From: Actinomycetes bacterium
GTDB lineage: Bacteria; Actinomycetota; Actinomycetes; Propionibacteriales; Nocardioidaceae
Direction: 5' to 3'
DNA length: 53,873 nucleotides
Assembly (NCBI GenBank): GCA_030432975.1
Contig: JAUILS010000002.1
Span: 1-53,873, forward strand
Made by a program: the position numbers and the translations under genes. The notes below the pieces were generated by a model. The model saw nothing but the letters and a program-made list of their open reading frames with translations. It had not been told where the DNA came from and did not search any database. Below are positions 49,749-53,873 of this stretch, piece after piece. Each line of letters starts with the position of its first letter. Positions within the stretch are counted from its first letter, which is position 1.

Positions 49749-51014
49749 TCAGTCGGCGGCGCGCGGGTCGACCTCCGCCGCGACGCCGTCGGGTGAGTCC
49801 TCGTCGCCGTGCCAGTGCGGGGTCTCCTCCTCGTCGTCGAAACCGCGGGCGACGACGATGTCGGTGGACGAGTGCAGCAGGATCGACAGCACCACCGTCA
49901 TCGCGACCAGGTGGAACAGCTCGTCGCCGCTGTCGATGCCCGCGTTGAGGACGTAGAGGCCATAGACCACGGACGCGAAGCCCTTCGGGCCGAACCACAT
50001 CGCGGCGAACTGCTCCCGCTTGGTGAGCTCCGCGCCCCAGAAGGACACCCACAGCGCCACGGGCCGGGCGACGAAGATCGCCAGCACCACGAACACCCAC
50101 CCGCCGAGAGGTACGTCGGCCACGAACGACGGCGTGATCAGCGCGCCGAAGACCAGCAGCGCCGCCAGCTTGAGCAGCTCGGCCACCAGCTCGCCGAACT
50201 CCACGAACGTCTCGCGCTGCCGCTCCCCGGTGGTGGCGATCGTGATGCCTGCCGCGAAGGCGGCGAGGAAGAGGTTGGCGTGGGTGGCCTCGGCCAGCGC
50301 CAGCACCAGCAGCCCGATCGCGACGGCGTTCAGCGGCTCGTAGTGGGCCGACGCCCGGAACCACCGGGTGCGCTCGAGCCGGATCGCGGCGTAGGGCACC
50401 ACGATCCCGATCACCAGCCCGAGGGCGAGCTCGGCGGAGAGCTCGCCGACGTGCAGGTCCTCCTCGCCGGCGGCGATGGCGAGGAGCACCACGACGAACG
50501 GCAGCGCCAGCCCGTCGTTGACCCCGGACTCGACGTTGAGCAGGTGACGCAGCCGGCCGGGCACCTTGTCGTTGCCGACCAGCGCGGCGGCGAAGACCGG
50601 GTCGGTCGGGGCCAGCACCGCCCCGAGCAGCAGCGCGTCCACCCAGTCCAGGCCCGCGACGTAGTGGGCGAGCACCGCCGTGACGACGAGGGTCAGCGGG
50701 AGGCCGAGCAGCAGCGCGCGGCCGGGGAGCCGCCAGGCGGAGCGGAGGTCCTGGAAGCCCACCCGCATCCCGTCGGTGAAGAGCACCGCAAAGAGCGCCA
50801 GCTCGGCGAGGAGGCCGACGATGTCGTCGTCGCCGGTCACGTCGATGACGTCGAGCACCCCCGGGCCGAGCGCGAACCCCGCCACGAGGAACAGCACGGC
50901 GGTCGACAGCACCGTGCGATGGGCGAGGTGCGAGACCAGGACCGCCAGCAGCAGCACGGCGGCGTACGCCAGCAACAGCACGGCAAATCCCCCTCTGCGT
51001 GTGGCCTGGGACAC
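49749..51014 (-). CDS. Cation:proton antiporter (NhaP/CPA1-like)
   Basis: Multi-TM; LGAVLAPTDPVFAAALVGNDKVPGRLRHLLNVESGVNDGLALPFV signature; GTG start inferred, exact start uncertain. Confidence 0.9.
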   Translation of the reverse strand: MSQATRRGGFAVLLLAYAAVLLLAVLVSHLAHRTVLSTAVLFLVAGFALGPGVLDVIDVTGDDDIVGLLAELALFAVLFTDGMRVGFQDLRSAWRLPGRALLLGLPLTLVVTAVLAHYVAGLDWVDALLLGAVLAPTDPVFAAALVGNDKVPGRLRHLLNVESGVNDGLALPFVVVLLAIAAGEEDLHVGELSAELALGLVIGIVVPYAAIRLERTRWFRASAHYEPLNAVAIGLLVLALAEATHANLFLAAFAAGITIATTGERQRETFVEFGELVAELLKLAALLVFGALITPSFVADVPLGGWVFVVLAIFVARPVALWVSFWGAELTKREQFAAMWFGPKGFASVVYGLYVLNAGIDSGDELFHLVAMTVVLSILLHSSTDIVVARGFDDEEETPHWHGDEDSPDGVAAEVDPRAAD

Positions 51015-51134
51015 ACGAATCCTACGGATGGATCGATCCAATAGGCGGACCGGTCCCCGCTCCCTATCGTCGCCCCCAAGACCGGGCGACAACGAGGTCC
51101 TCCGCCGATCCAGAAAGGTGCGAGGGGAACGAAC

Positions 51135-52964
51135 ATGGTCGATGTGGATGAAGTCCTCGACGAGGCAGGCCTGAAGAACCAGCACGTGCGCGACTACGTC
51201 GCCCACTGGGCCGCGATCACCCAGCCCGAGCGCATCGAGGTCGTCACCGCAGACGACGACGCGCGCCTGCTGGCCGAGGCGGTCGAGGCCGGCGAGCTGC
51301 TGCCGGCCGGCGAGGGCCGCTACTACTCCCGCAGCTACTACAAGGACACCGCCCGCTCCGAGGAGCGCACCGTCGTGGCCACCAGCCGCCCCGACGACAA
51401 GGGCGTCTACAACAACTGGAAGCCCGCCGCCGACGTCACCGCGATCCAGGTGGAGCGGATGCGCGGCGCCTCGGCCGGCAAGACGATGTACGTCATCCCC
51501 TACCTGATGGCGCCTCCCGGCTCGCCGCTGGAGAAGTACGCCGTGGGCGTCCAGCTGACCGACACCCGCCCGGTCGTGCTGCACATGATCCGGATGTCGC
51601 GGGTCGGCATCGAGTACGTCGACAACCTCGCCGAGCCGGAGACGTTCGTCCGCGCCGTGCACGTCACCGGCGACCTGGAGAACCTCGGCCAGGGCACCGA
51701 CGACGACCAGCGCCTCTTCGCCACGGTCGCCGACGAGCGGACGATCCTGCACTTCGGGTCGTCGTACGGCGGCAACGCCCTGCTCGGCAAGATCGCCCAC
51801 GGCCTCCGGCAGGCGTGCTACGACGGCCGCGAGTCCGGCATCTTCCTGGCCGAGCAGTTCATGCTGCTCGGCATCACCGACAAGCAGACCGGCCAGCGCT
51901 GGCACATCTGCGGCGGCTTCCCCAGCGCCTCGGGCAAGACCAACCTGGCGATGACGCTCGCCCCCGACGCGCTCGGCGACCGCTACCACGTCGAGTTCTA
52001 CGGCGACGACATCGCCTGGCTGTGGGTCAACCCCGACGACGGCCGGGTCTACGGCATGAACCCGGAGTACGGCGTCTTCGGCGTCGCCAAGGACACCAAC
52101 GAGAAGACCAACCCGACGGCCGTCGACTCGATCGGCGAGGGCTCCGGCGTCATCTTCACCAACGTGGCCTACAACGAGCAGACCCAGGAGGTCTGGTGGG
52201 AGGGACGCACCCCGCAGCCGCCGGCCGACCTCGAGGGCTGGCTGGACTGGAAGGGCGAGCGGATCTCCGACCGCGAGGCCGGCGACGACTCCCCGTGGGC
52301 CCACCCCAACAGCCGGTTCACCACGACGCTGGCCAACGTGCCCAACGTCGCGAAGGACTTCGCCGACCCGGCCGGCGTGCCGATCGACGCGATCATCTTC
52401 GGCGGCCGCACCCGCGACCGCGAGCCGCTGGTGCGCGCGATCACCGACCTGGCCGAGGGCGTCTACGACGGGCTGACGCTGGGCGCCGAGGCGACGTTCG
52501 CCGCCGAGGGCGTCGACGGCCACCTGCGCTACGACCCGATGTCCATGCGGCCGTTCATGGCCTACGCCGAGGGCGACTACGCCGCCCACTGGCTGAAGAT
52601 CATCGGCGCGGCGACCGAGCAGCCGATCTTCGCCCACGTCAACTGGTTCCAGCGCGGCGACGACGGGCATTTCCGGTGGCCCGGCTACCGCGAGAACCTC
52701 CGCGCGCTGCTGTGGCTGATGCGCTTCAAGGACGGCGACGTGACCGGCGTGCCGACGCCGGTCGGCGTGCTGCCGACGCAGGAGGAGCTCGAGCTCACCG
52801 ACGTCGACATCACGCCGGAGGACCTCGAGCTCATCCTCAGCGTCGACACCGACCGGTGGCGCCAGGAGATGGGCTTCCGCGAGGAGCACCTCGCCCAGTT
52901 CGACCGCCTTCCCGAGGCGATCTGGGAGGCCCACCGCCGGGTCGCGAGCGACCTGGAGGGCTGA
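51135..52964 (+). CDS. pckG: Phosphoenolpyruvate carboxykinase (GTP)
   Basis: RTVVATSRPDDKGVYNNW, FPSASGKTNLAM, GDDIAWLWV, NPEYGVFGVAKDTNEKTNP, FGGRTRDREPLV. Confidence 0.97.
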   Translation: MVDVDEVLDEAGLKNQHVRDYVAHWAAITQPERIEVVTADDDARLLAEAVEAGELLPAGEGRYYSRSYYKDTARSEERTVVATSRPDDKGVYNNWKPAADVTAIQVERMRGASAGKTMYVIPYLMAPPGSPLEKYAVGVQLTDTRPVVLHMIRMSRVGIEYVDNLAEPETFVRAVHVTGDLENLGQGTDDDQRLFATVADERTILHFGSSYGGNALLGKIAHGLRQACYDGRESGIFLAEQFMLLGITDKQTGQRWHICGGFPSASGKTNLAMTLAPDALGDRYHVEFYGDDIAWLWVNPDDGRVYGMNPEYGVFGVAKDTNEKTNPTAVDSIGEGSGVIFTNVAYNEQTQEVWWEGRTPQPPADLEGWLDWKGERISDREAGDDSPWAHPNSRFTTTLANVPNVAKDFADPAGVPIDAIIFGGRTRDREPLVRAITDLAEGVYDGLTLGAEATFAAEGVDGHLRYDPMSMRPFMAYAEGDYAAHWLKIIGAATEQPIFAHVNWFQRGDDGHFRWPGYRENLRALLWLMRFKDGDVTGVPTPVGVLPTQEELELTDVDITPEDLELILSVDTDRWRQEMGFREEHLAQFDRLPEAIWEAHRRVASDLEG

Positions 52965-52973
52965 GCTCCGACG

Positions 52974-53020
52974 TCACACGAATTGGCCGTCGACGGCTCA
53001 GACCGGCCGAATCTGTGTGA
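52974..53020. promoter_or_regulatory. Imperfect inverted repeat between pckG and the downstream regulator
   Basis: TCACAC...GGCCG ... CGGCC...GTGTGA outer and inner arms. Confidence 0.4.
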
Positions 53021-53053
53021 AAATCTGCCCAGGGCGGGCAGAGGAGGGGCGAC

Positions 53054-53873
53054 GTGACGGGGTTCGGCCCGGGTGACCGGGCTCTCTTCGAGGCCGAGGC
53101 GACCGCGCTCTACGAGACCGCGGTGGCCGCCGGCGGCCTGCCCACCGACGACCCCCGGATCCACCCGCGCAGCGCCCTGCGACCGGCGTTCGAGCTGCTG
53201 CAGCGGCTCGGCCTGCTGATGCTCGACGAGGAGACCGAGACCTGGTTCCCGGTCGACCCGACGACCGTCCAGTCGCGGGTCGTGTCCCCGATGAGCCAAG
53301 AGGGCGCGGAGCTGCTCACCGAGTCGTCCCAGTGGGCCACGGCGTTCTCGGGGCTGGCGCAGACCTGGCGGCGCACCCCGGGCAGCGACCGCGGACCGAT
53401 CACCGAGGTGCGCGGCGACGCGATCGGCCCCTACATCACCTCCCTGGTCGCCGACGCCGAGAAGGAGCTGCTCACCGCGCAGCCGCAGACCGGCCGCAAC
53501 GCGACCAGCCTGGCCGCCGCCGCGGTGCGCGACCTGGCGGCGCTCGAGCGCGGGGTCCACATGCGCACGCTCTACCAACACTCGGCCCGGCGCAGCTCCA
53601 TCACCCACAAGTACGTCGCCTCCGTCACCGCGCGCGGCGCCGAGGTCCGCACGCTCGACGAGTTCTTCAAGCGGATGATCGTGGTCGACCGGCGGGTGGT
53701 GGTGATCCCGAGCCACGAGGGCGACGGGGCCGCGCTGGCGATCCGCGAGCCGTCGCTGGTGGCCTACCTCGTCGACATCTTCGAGCGCACCTGGGAGCGC
53801 GCGCGGCCGTTCAGCAACCGCGAGACGACGATGATGCGCCAGGTCGCCGCCGAGCAGCGCGCGATGACGATCC
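53054..53873 (+). CDS. HTH/LuxR-type transcriptional regulator with PLD-like middle region (partial, runs off the right edge)
   Basis: GTG start; MTGFGPGDRALFEAEATALYETAVAAGG...FELLQRLGLLMLDEETETWFPVDP..., GVHMRTLYQHSARRSSITHKYVASVTARGAEVRTLDEFFKRMIVVDRRVVVIP. Confidence 0.7.
   Translation, partial: MTGFGPGDRALFEAEATALYETAVAAGGLPTDDPRIHPRSALRPAFELLQRLGLLMLDEETETWFPVDPTTVQSRVVSPMSQEGAELLTESSQWATAFSGLAQTWRRTPGSDRGPITEVRGDAIGPYITSLVADAEKELLTAQPQTGRNATSLAAAAVRDLAALERGVHMRTLYQHSARRSSITHKYVASVTARGAEVRTLDEFFKRMIVVDRRVVVIPSHEGDGAALAIREPSLVAYLVDIFERTWERARPFSNRETTMMRQVAAEQRAMTI

Noticed and set aside
1-53873. CRISPR arrays, prophage or transposase genes
   Set aside because: No regularly spaced direct repeats, integrase, phage structural or DDE transposase motifs were seen on either strand.

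Overview
This is a 53.9-kb, very high-GC actinobacterial chromosomal window, most like Nocardioidaceae (judged from protein style and gene content, not searched). It is densely coding, with about 44 supportable genes on both strands and one tRNA. Recognisable content, left to right: a partial ACT-domain protein; a translationally coupled recC-recB-recD operon; fhs; two small membrane proteins (DUF6458-like and a 47-aa ORF absent from the supplied track); a LuxR-type response regulator; a CapA-family protein; a secreted endonuclease/exonuclease/phosphatase; a malic enzyme; topoisomerase IB; a rhomboid-like protein; a large secreted subtilase; a lipoprotein alpha/beta hydrolase; lutABC; TspO; a sortase; an ABC exporter; an orphan RelE/ParE-like toxin; a SLATT-like two-TM protein; a four-gene operon with Peptidase_Mx, transglutaminase, circularly permuted ATP-grasp/alpha-E and transglutaminase-DUF2126; an SDR; tRNA-Arg(ACG); a Na+/H+ antiporter; pckG; and a partial HTH regulator. 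Two observations stand out. First, there are two families of dispersed intergenic palindromes. Family 1 has CGTCATACG...GCGGTCGC...CGTATGACG (5 copies, all in the same orientation, one pair inside a 63-bp tandem duplication). Family 2 is a long hairpin, GTACGACGYGYCTGGTRCGTCGTAC, whose two copies differ by base-pair-preserving substitutions. A third, unrelated long hairpin also has a CTGG(T) apex. Second, there is a predicted peptide-ligase/transglutaminase operon. No CRISPR array, integrase, transposase or prophage was seen. All family calls come from reading motifs by eye; no database search was run.
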